This document shows, piece after piece, positions 8,354-17,977 of a DNA stretch of 64,000 nt. The notes beneath the pieces are model-generated. The model searched no databases. It saw only the letters and a program-made list of their open reading frames with translations, and was not told where the DNA came from. How positions within the stretch are numbered: position 1 is the stretch's first letter; every line of letters starts with the position of its first letter. A program made the translations under genes and the position numbers. The stretch is taken from NCBI RefSeq assembly GCF_000067205.1, contig NC_010170.1:3410001-3474000 (forward strand), in the 5' to 3' direction. Source of the stretch: Bordetella petrii. Its GTDB lineage: Bacteria > Pseudomonadota > Gammaproteobacteria > Burkholderiales > Burkholderiaceae_B.

Positions 8354-9852
8354 GGTGCCTTCGCGGAAGAGACTTGGGTGGCTTCGTTCCAGCCGCCGCC
8401 CAGGGCCTTGTACAGCTCGACGCGGTTGTTCAGGGCTTCGAGCCCGGCTTGCACCAGACCCAGCTGCGCGCTGAAGAAATCGACCTGGGCCGTCTGCACC
8501 TGCAGGTAGCTGTCGATGCCGCTGGTGTAGCGCAGGTTGGACAATTCCAGCGTGCGCGCGGTAGACGCCTGCAACGAACGCAGCGCATCGAGCTGCGCGC
8601 CGTAGGTGGCTTCGCCCGCCAACGCGTCCGACACTTCCCGGAACGCCTGCTGGATGGTCTGCTCGTATTGCGCCACCGCGATGTTGTCGCGCGCCTTGGC
8701 CAGATTCAGGCCTTCGCGGATGCTGCCGCCGGCAAAGATGGGCGTGGTGATCGACGGCGTGAAATTCCAGGCCCGTTGCCCGCCCTCGAACAGCGACCCC
8801 ATCGACGTGCTGGCAAAGCCCAGCATGCCGGTCAGGGAGATGGTCGGAAAGAACGCCGCGCGGGCCGCGCCGATATTGGCATTGGCGGCCTTGAGCTGGT
8901 TCTCGGCCGCCATGATGTCGGGCCGGCGCTCGAGCAGGTCGGACGGCAGGCCGGCCGGCACGGTGGCCAGCAGCTGGTCGCGGCCGAACTCGGCGGGCGC
9001 CGGCAGGTCGGCCGGCAGCGGCACGCCCACCAGCACGGTCAGCGCGTTGATCGACTGCGCCCGCACCCGCGCCAGTTGCGCCAGGTCGGCCGAGGCGGAA
9101 TCGAGCAGTGCCTTGGACTGGTTCAGTTCCAGCTCGGAGGCCACGCCGCCGTCGAAGCGGCGCTTGACGAGGTTGTACGACTCTTGGCGCGAGGCCAGCG
9201 TCTTGCGGGTGAGGTCCAGTTGCACCTCGGCCGCGCGCTGCGTGAAATAGGCCTGCGCCACCGCGCCCACCAGGGTGATGTGCACGCTGCGCTGCGCCTG
9301 CTCGGTGGCCAGGTACTGCTGGTACGCGGCTTCGGACAAATTGCGCAGGCGGCCGAACAGGTCGATTTCGAACGAGGTCAGGCCGATGCCGGCCTGGAAC
9401 GTGTTGCCGACCGTGTCCGAGCCCGTGGGACTCATATTGGCCGGCACGCGCTGGCGCGTGCCTTCGATGCCGGCGCCAATGCTGGGCCACTGGGCGCCGC
9501 GCTGCACGCCGTACTGGGCGCGCGCTTCTTCGACTCGTTGCACGGCCATGCGCAGATCGCGGTTGTTGACCAGCGACAGCTCGATCAGGGCCTGCAGGCG
9601 CGGATCGCGGAAGAAGTCGCGCCAGCCGATGTCGGCTGCCGGCACGGCGCCTTGCGGCGCCACGGCCTGGGCGGACTGCTCGGACAACGACGTGGGCTGG
9701 TCGTAGCCGCCGTACTGCACCTTGGGCTGCGCCGGCCAGTCGCCCGGCACGGGCGACTCGGGACGGTGGTAATCAGGCGCCAGCGAGCAGCCGGCCAGCA
9801 CTGCCGCCACGCAGGCCGACAGCGCGGTTCGTTTGTACATCAGGGCTGTCAT
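8350..9852 (-). CDS. RND efflux outer-membrane lipoprotein (OprM/NodT family)
   Basis: The outer-membrane channel of a tripartite RND efflux system. The 500-residue precursor has a lipoprotein signal with lipobox LAGC (Cys near residue 22). Two long repeated outer-membrane efflux domains of coiled-coil plus beta-barrel type follow, for example RNLSEAAYQQYLATEQAQ and GGSIREGLNLAKARDN. Length and architecture fit OprM. The start overlaps the pump gene stop and the stop overlaps the pdxJ start, both as ATGA junctions, so pump, channel and pdxJ are translationally coupled. It is intact even though the pump gene is frameshifted. Confidence 0.93.
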   Translation of the reverse strand: MTALMYKRTALSACVAAVLAGCSLAPDYHRPESPVPGDWPAQPKVQYGGYDQPTSLSEQSAQAVAPQGAVPAADIGWRDFFRDPRLQALIELSLVNNRDLRMAVQRVEEARAQYGVQRGAQWPSIGAGIEGTRQRVPANMSPTGSDTVGNTFQAGIGLTSFEIDLFGRLRNLSEAAYQQYLATEQAQRSVHITLVGAVAQAYFTQRAAEVQLDLTRKTLASRQESYNLVKRRFDGGVASELELNQSKALLDSASADLAQLARVRAQSINALTVLVGVPLPADLPAPAEFGRDQLLATVPAGLPSDLLERRPDIMAAENQLKAANANIGAARAAFFPTISLTGMLGFASTSMGSLFEGGQRAWNFTPSITTPIFAGGSIREGLNLAKARDNIAVAQYEQTIQQAFREVSDALAGEATYGAQLDALRSLQASTARTLELSNLRYTSGIDSYLQVQTAQVDFFSAQLGLVQAGLEALNNRVELYKALGGGWNEATQVSSAKAP

Positions 9853-12800
9853 TCCTTGCCCTCCTGGCCAGGGGCCGCGGACGGCCCGTCGCCGGATTGG
9901 TCGGACTGCGCCTCGCGGGCGCGCTTGGCGGCCTGCTCGGCCTCGAATTCTTTGAGCTCGTTGCCCAGCAGGCGCGGCTTGGTCTTAAAGAGGCTCAACA
10001 CCACCACGAAGAAGGTCGGCACGAAGATCACGGCGAACGGCGTGGCCGCCAGCATGCCGCCCAGCACGCCGATACCCACCGCGCGCTGGCTGGCCGCGCC
10101 CGCGCCCGTGGCGATGGCCAAGGGGATGACCCCCAGGATGAAAGCCAGCGAGGTCATCAGGATGGGGCGGAAACGCAGCCGCGCCGCCTCGACCGTGGCC
10201 TCGTACAGCCCCATGCCACGGGCGTACTGGTCTTTGGCGAACTCGACGATCAGGATGGCGTTCTTGGCGGCCAGGCCGATCACGGTCACCATGCCCACCT
10301 GGAAGTACACGTCGTTGGACATGCCCAGCACAGACACCAGCGCCACCGCGCCCAGCATGCCCAGCGGCACCACCAGCATCACCGACAGCGGGATGGCCCA
10401 GCTTTCGTACAGGGCCGCCAGCACCAGGAACACCACCAGCAGCGACAGCCCCATCAGGATGGGAGCCTGGCTGCCCGCCTGGCGTTCCTGGTACGACAGG
10501 CCGTTCCATTCGTAGCCAAAGCCGGAGGGGAGCTGGCCCACCAGGCGTTCCATTTCGGCCATGGCTTCGCCTGTGGTGTAGCCGGGCGCCGCATCGCCGC
10601 CGATGCGCATCGACTCATAGCTGTTGTAGCGCACCACCTGCACCGGCCCCTGGGTCCATTTTGCCGACACGAAGCTCGACAAAGGCACCATGCCGCCCTG
10701 GTTGTTATTGACGTTCATCTTGAGGATGTCGTCGACCTGCATGCGATGGCGCGCCTCGGCCTGCACCCAGATGTTCTGCATGCGGCCCATGTTGGGGAAC
10801 TTGTCGATGTAGGCCGAGCCCAGCGCAGTGGAAAGCAGCGTGGCGGCCGCATCGAAGTCCACGCCCAGGGCGGCGGCCTTGTCGCGGTCGATGGTCAGGT
10901 TCAGCTGCGGGCCTTCTCCCAGGCCGGTGATGCGCACCTGCGACAGCACCGGGCTCTTCATGGCCATGCCCATCAGCTGGGCAGTGGCCTGGGCCAGCGC
11001 CGCGCTGCCCGCGTTGGCGCGGTCCTGCAGCCGGAAATCGAAGCCGCTGGCGTTGCCCAGCGAAGAAATGGCGGGCGGCACCAGGTGAACACCTGCGCGT
11101 CATGGATGCCCATCAGCTGCTTCTGGAACGCGTTGAACGCGATCGCGCCGGCCGAATCCTTGCGGTCCTTGCGCTCCGAGAAGTCTTTCAGGGTCGAGAA
11201 CGCGATGGCGGCGTTCAGGCCGTTGCCGTTGAAGCTGTAGCCCTGCACGGTGATCACGTTTTCGACGGCGGGCAGCGACATGAAGTAGCTTTCGACCTGC
11301 TCAAGAACGTCGACCGTGCGGTTGGCGCTGGCGCCGGTGGGCAGCTCGATGTTGCTGACCACGTAGCCCTGGTCTTCTTCAGGCAGGAACGACGACGGCA
11401 GGCGCAGGTACAGCCAGCCCAGCAACACCACCAGCACGACGAAGAACAGCATCATGCGGCCGCCCTTGTGCAGGATGCGCGCCACCCAGTTCTGGTAGCG
11501 GTGCGTGGTGGCGTCGAAACGGCGGTTGAACCAACCGAAGAACCCTTTCTTGTCGACGTGGTGGCCTTTGGGAATGGGCTTCAGGATGGTGGCGCACAGG
11601 GCAGGCGTGAAAGTCAGCGCCAGGAAGGCCGAAAAGAAGATCGACACGGCCATTGCCACCGAGAACTGGCGGTAGATGACGCCCACCGAGCCGCTCATGA
11701 ATGCCAGTGGCAGGAACACCGTGACCAGCACCAGCGTAATGCCCACGATGGCGCCGCTGATCTGCGGCATGGCCTTCTTGGTGGCCTCTTTGGGGGGCAG
11801 CCCCTCGGCCGCCATGATGCGCTCGACGTTCTCGACCACCACGATGGCGTCGTCGACCAGGATGCCGATGGCCAGCACCATGGCGAACATGGTGAGCACG
11901 TTGATGGAAAAACCCAGCGCCAGCATCACCGCGAAGGCGCCCAGCATGGCCACCGGCACCACCAGGGCCGGAATCAGCGTGTAGCGCACGTTCTGCAGGA
12001 ACAGGAACATCACCAGGAACACCAGCACCATGGCTTCGCCCAGCGTGTGCACCACCTGCTCGATGGAGATCTTGACGTAGGGCGCGGTATCGTACGGGAT
12101 GTCGTACTTGATGTTGCCCGGGAAATACTTGGACAGCGACTCCATCTGCTCGCGCACGCCCTCGGCGGTGGCCAGGGCGTTGGCGTCGGGCGACAGCACA
12201 ATGGCGAAGGCGGCGGTCGGCTTGCCGTTCAGGCGCGCGCCGAACTGGTAGTTGTCGGCGCCGACCTCGATGCGCGCCACGTCGCGCAGCCGCACCGACG
12301 AGCCGTCGGTGTTGGCGCGCAGCACGATGTTGCCAAAGGCCTCGACCGAAGACAGCTGCCCGTTGACGATGACCGTGGCGGTCGAGCGCTGGCTATCGGG
12401 GTTGGGCGGCGCACCCATGCTGCCGGCCGAGATCAGTACGTTCTGCCGGCTGATGGCGGCGTTGACCTGGGCCGCGCTGAGATTGAAGCCCACCAGCTTG
12501 TCCGGGTCGATCCAGATACGCATGGCGCGCGGTGCGGCGAACAGCTGGAACTGCCCCACGCCGGGCACGCGCGACACCGGGTTCTGCACGTTGCGGGTGA
12601 TGTAGTCGGCCAACGCCGTCTGGTCCAGGCTGCCGTCGGTGGACGACAGCGTGACGATCATCAGGAAGCCGGCGCTGGTCTGCTCGTACTGGATGCCCTG
12701 CTGGTTCACGGCCACCGGCAACTGCGCCGACACGTTGGACACGCGGTTCTGCACGTCGACCTGCGCCAGGTCCGGGTCGGTGCCGGGCGCGAACGTGGCG

Positions 12801-13072
12801 GTGATCTGCGACTGGCCGTACGAGTCACTGACCGACTCGTAATACAGCAGGCCCTTGGCGCCGTTGAGCTGGTCCTCGATGATGCTGGTGACCGACTCGG
12901 CCACTTCTTTGGCCGAGGCCCCGGGATACGTGGCCGTGATGGTGATGGCCGGCGGCGCCACGTCGGGATACTGCGCGACCGGCATATTGGGAATCGCCAA
13001 CAACCCGGCCAGCAGGATGAACAGGGCGACTACCCAGGCGAAAATCGGTCGTTCGATAAAAAATTGCGGCAT
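9849..13072 (-). pseudogene. RND multidrug efflux pump (AcrB/MexB type), frameshifted
   Basis: Inner-membrane proton/drug antiporter of the HAE-1 RND family, broken into two frames. The 5' part (13072 down to about 11087) encodes ~661 residues: the N-terminal MPQFFIERPIFAWVVALF start, porter loops and the proton-relay LVDDAIVVVEN motif. Around 11080-11090 the frame is lost. The expected codons ACC CTG GTG appear as ACC TGG TG, so one C of a CCC run is missing. The remainder (to 9849) continues in the next frame with the rest of the pump, including AAKNAILIVEFAKD with the relay lysine, and could only restart at a weak GTG at 11081. Restoring one base gives a 1,074-residue full-length pump. Either a real recent inactivation or a sequencing error; flanking genes are intact. 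Confidence 0.9.
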
Positions 13073-13133
13073 GTGGGCTGACTCTGGAAGTGCTCACGAA
13101 AACAGGCACGCGGCGCCAGGCGCCGCGTGCCGT

Positions 13134-14381
13134 TCAGGACTGCTGCCCCGAGGCCGGCTGCTCCGGCTTGGCGCCGCCGGCTGGCTGGTCGCCCGGCGCC
13201 GGCTTGTCTGCTGGCTTGCCGGGCTGGGAAGCGGCCTTGCCGGCGCCCCCCGGCTGCCAAGGCGACGCCTGGACGGGCGCCCCCGGACGGATCTTCTGGA
13301 AGCCCTCGACCACGACCACGTCGCCGGCCTTCAGGCCGCTGGTAATGAGCCACTGGTTGTCGATCACCGAGCCGGTAGTAACGGGAACCTGCTCGATCTT
13401 GTTGTCTTTCACCAGCATCAGGCTCTGCATGCCATCGGCGGTGCGCTGCAACGATTGCTGGGGCACCAGCAGGGCCTGCTGGTCGGTGCCTTCGTTGACC
13501 CGCACCCGCACGTACATGCCGGGCAGCAGGATGTTGTCGGGGTTGGGCACTTCGGCCCGCAGATTGACCTGGCCGGTGGTCGGGTCGACCGTGATGCCCG
13601 TGAACAACAGCTTGCCGGGATGCGCGTAGACCGAGCCGTCTTCCAGCACGACGTCTACGCGGGCGGCGTTCTCGCCCTCGCGCTGCATCTGGCCGCTGGC
13701 GAATGCCTTGCGCAGCTTGGCAAGGTCGACCGTGCTCTGGGTGAAATCGATGTAGACCGGATCGAGCTGCTGCACCAGCGCCATCTGGGTGGCCGAGGTC
13801 GCCTCGACCAGCGCGCCCTCGGTGACCAGCGGCTTGCCGATGCGGCCCGTGATGGGCGAAGTGACATCGGTGTAGCCAAGGTTGATCGAGGCGTTGTCCA
13901 GGTTGGCCTTGGCCGCGGCGACCGACGCTTCGGCCTGGCGGTAGTTGGCTACCGCGTTGTCGTATTCCTGTTTGCTCACCGCATTGGCCTTGACCAACGG
14001 CGCATAGCGGTTGGCCAGCGCCTTGGCGCTATACAGGTCGGCCTGCGCCTGCTTGAGCTGGGCGGCCGCCTGGTTGCGCGCGGCGACGTACGGAGCCGGA
14101 TCGATCTTGAACAGCAGCTGCCCTTCCTTGACGTCGCCGCCCTGTTCGAATTCGATTTTCTGCACGATGCCGGTCACGCGCGCGCGAATCTGCGCATCGC
14201 GCACGGCGTCTACCCGGCCGGGCAGATCGGACACTATGGAAGCTGGTTTGGGCTGGACCGTAACGACGCTGACCTGCGGCATGCCCGGATTCATTTGCGG
14301 ACGCTCGTTGCAGCCCGCCAAAGCCAGAACGGCAAGCGCGGCGACACCGAATCCCGAGACACGATGAGGCGAAAAACGCAT
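13134..14381 (-). CDS. RND efflux periplasmic adaptor (membrane fusion protein)
   Basis: The AcrA/MexA-type adaptor linking the RND pump to the outer-membrane channel. The 415-residue lipoprotein has a signal peptide ending in lipobox LAGC. A beta-barrel/lipoyl segment (PGRVDAVRDAQIRARVTGIV...FEQGGDVKEGQLLFKID), an alpha-hairpin (residues ~95-170) and the second lipoyl half (TDVTSPITGRIG) follow. The C-terminus is Pro/Gly/Ala-rich low complexity. The ATG at 14381 is chosen because the signal peptide starts there; the frame is open a little further. It is the first gene of the pump operon, 61 bases upstream of the pump gene. Confidence 0.93.
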   Translation of the reverse strand: MRFSPHRVSGFGVAALAVLALAGCNERPQMNPGMPQVSVVTVQPKPASIVSDLPGRVDAVRDAQIRARVTGIVQKIEFEQGGDVKEGQLLFKIDPAPYVAARNQAAAQLKQAQADLYSAKALANRYAPLVKANAVSKQEYDNAVANYRQAEASVAAAKANLDNASINLGYTDVTSPITGRIGKPLVTEGALVEATSATQMALVQQLDPVYIDFTQSTVDLAKLRKAFASGQMQREGENAARVDVVLEDGSVYAHPGKLLFTGITVDPTTGQVNLRAEVPNPDNILLPGMYVRVRVNEGTDQQALLVPQQSLQRTADGMQSLMLVKDNKIEQVPVTTGSVIDNQWLITSGLKAGDVVVVEGFQKIRPGAPVQASPWQPGGAGKAASQPGKPADKPAPGDQPAGGAKPEQPASGQQS

Positions 14382-14490
14382 GGATTCCTCACGGAGTAGA
14401 ACCGTGGCGCGCGAGCCTGCGCACACGGGACCGAACGCACAACAATGCGTCCGGGAAGCCCGTTAATGTACCGTATTTTTGTCTTAAAAC

Positions 14491-14530
14491 TACAGTTTTT
14501 CGCGCATTCTTACTGTATTGCGCGCTGTAT
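14491..14530 (-). promoter_or_regulatory. Repeated CTGTAT/TACAGT motifs before the efflux operon
   Basis: CTGTAT occurs at 14513-14518 and 14525-14530, one 12-base period apart, and TACAGT at 14491-14496 is close to an inverted copy. They lie in an AT-richer patch between the winged-helix regulator gene and the adaptor gene. OmpR-type winged-helix proteins usually bind such direct repeats, so the adjacent regulator is the natural candidate ligand. This is inference from spacing only. Confidence 0.3.
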
Positions 14531-14535
14531 GCTGC

Positions 14536-14913
14536 CTAAGACGTGACGCCTTCCGCGGCCAGGTGGCCCAAAAATACGTACCCCATGCCATGCACTGTAT
14601 GCAACGGCAAGGTTGCTCCCACGGCCCGCACTTTTTTGCGCAGCCGGCTGATAGATACATTGACGGTGCGCAGGCTGGTTTGCGGCAGCATCTGCGCCAG
14701 CGCTTCACGCGTGAGTTCGCGCTGCGGACTGGCCAGCAGGCATAGGAAGCACGCGCGCTCGGTGGCGGTCAGGCTCAGGCGCCGCCCCTCGGGCGTGGCC
14801 AGCATCCAGCCCTGGTACAGCAGGCTCCACCACCCATCGCGACCGCTGTGGGGTGCATGAACAGAAGGCCCGGCGGAATCGGGGGCGGCAGGGGCAGGCA
14901 AGGACAGGGTCAT
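14536..14913 (-). CDS. Stand-alone winged-helix (OmpR-type DNA-binding domain) regulator
   Basis: A small protein of 125 residues whose C-terminal ~95 residues match the OmpR/PhoB winged-helix DNA-binding fold: LSLTATERACFLCLL, REALAQMLPQTSLRTVNVSISRLRKKVRA, TVHGMGYVF. No receiver domain is present, so it is not a classical response regulator. It sits just upstream of the efflux operon on the same strand and is the only regulator there; the usual TetR-type repressor is absent. Start at 14913 gives MTLSLPAPAA with a Pro/Ala-rich leader; an upstream alternative start is possible. Control of the efflux genes is inferred from position. Confidence 0.65.
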   Translation of the reverse strand: MTLSLPAPAAPDSAGPSVHAPHSGRDGWWSLLYQGWMLATPEGRRLSLTATERACFLCLLASPQRELTREALAQMLPQTSLRTVNVSISRLRKKVRAVGATLPLHTVHGMGYVFLGHLAAEGVTS

Positions 14914-15130
14914 GAGTAGCTCAAGGGTGTGACGCGTTGCAAGATGGCGATACTGGAACAATCAGACCGGAGCATTGGATTGCCGGTATGCGCCAAAGGC
15001 TACTTCACATGGGGCATTTGCTGCGCGCCGCTACGCGGCGGCAGGTCAGAAATCAGACGGGTCTTATGTGTGCCATTTTCGCGGGGAGAGGTGGCAGCAC
15101 CCGCGCCGCCGGCCCCGCCCTGCCCGCGGA

Positions 15131-16318
15131 TCAGGATTGGGCGCGATGGATGTCGTGCGCCACGAAGCTCTGATCGGCTGGCGGGCGCTCCAGCACAGAG
15201 GGGTTGGCCAGCGTGCGGCGAATATCGGCCAGCCCGCTGTTCCAATGGTCGCGCATGGCCTCCAGGCCGAACTCGTAGTCTTTCGAGTTGCGCTCGTAGT
15301 GCTTGGCTTCGTAGATCAGGTTAATAACGTTGACGGCCGGCGTACAGGCCTGTTCGCGGATGTCGGCGAGTTCGGGACTGTTGCGCTCATGCTCGGGCAG
15401 GCGCTCGAGCAGGCGTTGCAGGCCGCGCCGCAACTTGAGTACCCGCTGGTACGTGTTCGTGACGGTGCGGGTGCGGCTGGAATACTGGATGTCTTTCTGC
15501 CGCTCGGCCACCTCTTCGAGGTTGGTGGGTAACGGCCCGCGCGCCGGCCAAAGGTCGACCTGGAATGCCAGCGTGTCGCGCATGGGATGTGCCGACAATA
15601 CATGCGCCAGCGGCGTGTTCGAGACCACGCCGCCGTCCCAGTAGTATTCGCCATCGATCTCCACGGCAGGAAAACCGGGGGGCAGCGCGCCCGAAGCCAT
15701 GATGTGCTCGGCGCGCAAGCGTGTGCGGGTGCTGTCGAAATAGGCGAAATTGCCGGTGCGCACATTGACTGCGCCGAAGCTCGCCCGTACCTCGCCCCGA
15801 TTGAGCAGGTCGAAATCCACGTACTGGCGCAAGGTATCGGCCAGCGCGCTGGTGTCGTAGAAGCTGGTGGCGGCCGGCCCGCCGCCCTGCAGCCAGTACG
15901 GCGGAGGAAAGCGCGGCTTGAAGAAACCCGGCTGCCCGGATACCAGCGCCTGAAAAGCGGCGAGCTGCCCGTTCACGGCCGGCGAGCCAAATCCGAAGGG
16001 CACGCCCTGGAACATGCGGGCCAGGGTATCGCCCCAGGGCAGCGCCGCGAAACCGGTGGGGCGGCAGATACTCTCCCAGAAGCCTCGCAAGCGCTCGATG
16101 CGCTCGTCCGGCGGCGAGCCCGCGATGATGGCGGCGTTGATGGCCCCGATGGAAATGCCGGCGACCCAGTTCGGCTGGATGCCGGCCTCGTGCAAGCCCT
16201 GGTACACTCCCGCCTGGTACGACCCCAGCGCCCCGCCGCCCTGCAACACCAGCGCCACGGTGTCGTAACGGACGGCCGGCGGCTGGCGCCGGCCGCGCCG
16301 GGGCGACGCGGCGGTCAT
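15131..16318 (-). CDS. Patatin-like phospholipase
   Basis: A 395-residue serine lipid acyl hydrolase of the patatin family. It has the glycine-rich oxyanion loop LVLQGGGALGSYQAGVYQGL, the nucleophile elbow GISIG (residues ~55-59) and the dyad aspartate in DGGVVSNTP. A C-terminal extension after residue ~270 resembles the DUF3734 region seen in many proteobacterial patatins. No export signal is visible, so a cytoplasmic or membrane-associated lipase acting on phospholipid or PHA-related esters are both possible. Its ATG overlaps the stop of the upstream lipoprotein gene (ATGA), suggesting joint expression. The 217 bases between its stop and the winged-helix gene hold nothing recognisable. Confidence 0.88.
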   Translation of the reverse strand: MTAASPRRGRRQPPAVRYDTVALVLQGGGALGSYQAGVYQGLHEAGIQPNWVAGISIGAINAAIIAGSPPDERIERLRGFWESICRPTGFAALPWGDTLARMFQGVPFGFGSPAVNGQLAAFQALVSGQPGFFKPRFPPPYWLQGGGPAATSFYDTSALADTLRQYVDFDLLNRGEVRASFGAVNVRTGNFAYFDSTRTRLRAEHIMASGALPPGFPAVEIDGEYYWDGGVVSNTPLAHVLSAHPMRDTLAFQVDLWPARGPLPTNLEEVAERQKDIQYSSRTRTVTNTYQRVLKLRRGLQRLLERLPEHERNSPELADIREQACTPAVNVINLIYEAKHYERNSKDYEFGLEAMRDHWNSGLADIRRTLANPSVLERPPADQSFVAHDIHRAQS

Positions 16319-16899
16319 TTGGCGGGCGCGGGCTGCTGGGGCGTGCCGTTGCCTGCGCGGAAGGGATAGCGGCTGAAGATTTGCGCAACACTTGCGTCGA
16401 CGTGCTGCGGCGAGGTGGCCGCGGCCACGTCGTCAACGACGCCCTGGCTGATGCCTTCCCAGACCAGTTGCTTGCGCCTGGCGTCGATCAGGTCGATGTT
16501 GAGCGTGCCTTCGTGATACTGGTAGACGTCGTCGGCCCAGCCGTAGCCGGGCCAGCCGCCATAGAAACCCATGCGGTACCCGTAGTACGGGCCGGGCGCC
16601 GGCATGACTTCGGCCTTCTGCTGCAGCTTGGCGTTGAAGTTGACCAGCAGGTCGGGCGATTGCGCATCGTAGGTATAGCCGCGCATTTCCATCTGGCCGC
16701 GCGTGGCGGTCTTCAGGCGCTCGGTGAGCAATGAACTGTAGCCGGACTTGTCGGTGCCCAGGGGCGACATGAAGCCGAAGCTGCGATAACGGGCGAAATC
16801 GGCGCCGTGGTCGTAGTCGCTGCGGATATCGGGCCCGGAGGCGCAGGCCGACAACAGGCTGGCGACGGCCAGGGCGGGCAAGAGCGCGATGCGTTTCAT
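16315..16899 (-). CDS. DUF4136 lipoprotein
   Basis: A 194-residue predicted outer-membrane or periplasmic lipoprotein with lipobox LSAC at the end of its signal peptide (MKRIALLPALAVASLLSAC). The body matches the DUF4136 family: DYDHGADFARYRSFGF near the N-terminus, a Tyr/Gly-rich stretch (PYYGYRMGFYGGWPGYG) and GTLNIDLIDARRKQLVWEG. Its function is unknown. It is translationally coupled (ATGA) to the patatin gene downstream, so a shared envelope-lipid role is a reasonable guess. It is divergent from the modE-like gene, with 130 bases between their start codons. Confidence 0.82.
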   Translation of the reverse strand: MKRIALLPALAVASLLSACASGPDIRSDYDHGADFARYRSFGFMSPLGTDKSGYSSLLTERLKTATRGQMEMRGYTYDAQSPDLLVNFNAKLQQKAEVMPAPGPYYGYRMGFYGGWPGYGWADDVYQYHEGTLNIDLIDARRKQLVWEGISQGVVDDVAAATSPQHVDASVAQIFSRYPFRAGNGTPQQPAPAK

Positions 16900-17029
16900 T
16901 AGAGTCTCCGCGAGAAGATCGCGCAGGCATCATGCCGCGAAGCCCGCAAACTTGCAACACTATCTCATTCGCATTGTGACCCGTCCAGGCCGGCCGCTAC
17001 ACTATGCGCTGCCCTCTTATCCGATTGCC

Positions 17030-17836
17030 ATGCCCTCTGCTCCGCTTGAACTCGACGGCTCGATCTGGCTGCGCGCCGGCGCCCAGACCTGGGGCGGCAA
17101 AAGCCGCATCGACCTGCTGGCGCAGATCGCCGCCACGGGCTCGATCAGCGCCGCGGCGCGCGCGGTGGGCATGAGTTACAAGGGCGCGTGGGACGCCATC
17201 GACACCATGAACAACCTGGCCGGCGAGCCCCTGGTGCTGCGCGCCACCGGCGGCCGGGGCGGCGGCGGCGCCCGCCTGACCGAGCGGGCGCACAAGCTGG
17301 TGGCCACGTTCCGCGCGCTGGAAGCCGAACACCGGCGCGTCATGGCCCACCTGGCGCAGGCCGGCCTGGACGCCGCCGGCGACCTGAATCTGATGAGACG
17401 CATCATGCTGAAGACCAGCGCCCGCAACAAGCTGCTGGGCACCGTCAGCGCCATTCGCGCGGGCGCGGTGAACGACGAGATCTGCCTGCGCCTGGCCGGC
17501 GGCCAGCATATCGTAGCCACCATCACGCGCGAAAGCACGGCCGAGCTGGCCCTGGACGTCGGCGCGCAAGCCATCGCGCTGATAAAGGCGCCCTCGGTGC
17601 TGATCGCCCTGCCCGGCGACGGCGTACGGCTGTCGGCCAGCAACCAGCTGTCCGGCAAGGTGGCCGAAGTGCGTGCCGGGGCGGTCAATAGCGAAGTGAT
17701 CCTGGAGCTGGACGGGGGCGGCACCATCGTCGCCATCGTCACGCAGGACAGCGCCCGCGCCCTGGGCCTGGCGCCGGGCGTGCCGGCGCTGGCCGCATTC
17801 AACGCGTCGAGCGTGATCCTGGGCGTGCTGGCGTAG
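17030..17836 (+). CDS. modE: ModE-family molybdate-responsive regulator
   Basis: A 268-residue protein with an N-terminal LysR-like winged helix typical of ModE (AATGSISAAARAVGMSYKGAWDAID, residues ~30-55). Two tandem Mop/TOBE molybdate-binding domains follow, beginning SARNKLLGTVSAIRAGAVNDEI and SASNQLSGKVAEVRAGAVNSEV. ModE represses molybdate uptake and activates molybdoenzyme genes when molybdate is bound. The ATG at 17030 gives the family-like start; longer frames add an unconserved leader. No mod transporter or molybdopterin gene is adjacent, so its targets lie elsewhere or left/right of the window. Confidence 0.88.
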   Translation: MPSAPLELDGSIWLRAGAQTWGGKSRIDLLAQIAATGSISAAARAVGMSYKGAWDAIDTMNNLAGEPLVLRATGGRGGGGARLTERAHKLVATFRALEAEHRRVMAHLAQAGLDAAGDLNLMRRIMLKTSARNKLLGTVSAIRAGAVNDEICLRLAGGQHIVATITRESTAELALDVGAQAIALIKAPSVLIALPGDGVRLSASNQLSGKVAEVRAGAVNSEVILELDGGGTIVAIVTQDSARALGLAPGVPALAAFNASSVILGVLA

Positions 17837-17889
17837 CTTGCATCCAGGTGCGACCCTGGCGTTGCCCAGGCATTGCCGTGGCGCCCAAG

Positions 17890-17977
17890 CATTGCCCAGG
17901 CATTGCCCAGGCATTGCCCAATGCATTGCCCAAACATTGCCCAAACATTGCCCAGGCATTGCCCAGGCATTGCCAGG
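17890..17977. repeat. 11-bp tandem repeat (minisatellite)
   Basis: Eight head-to-tail copies of an 11-base unit CATTGCCCAGG: 17890-17900, 17901-17911, 17912-17923 (a 12-base variant ending AATG), 17924-17934 and 17935-17945 (ending AAA), 17946-17956, 17957-17967 and a 10-base last copy 17968-17977. Degenerate copies precede it from about 17860. It lies downstream of the modE-like gene and runs directly into the inverted repeat that follows. Confidence 0.9.

Noticed and set aside
11079..11081. GTG start giving an independent protein from the second half of the RND pump
   Set aside because: The half-protein lacks the N-terminal helices and porter domains and joins exactly to the first half if one base is restored, so it is the tail of one broken gene.
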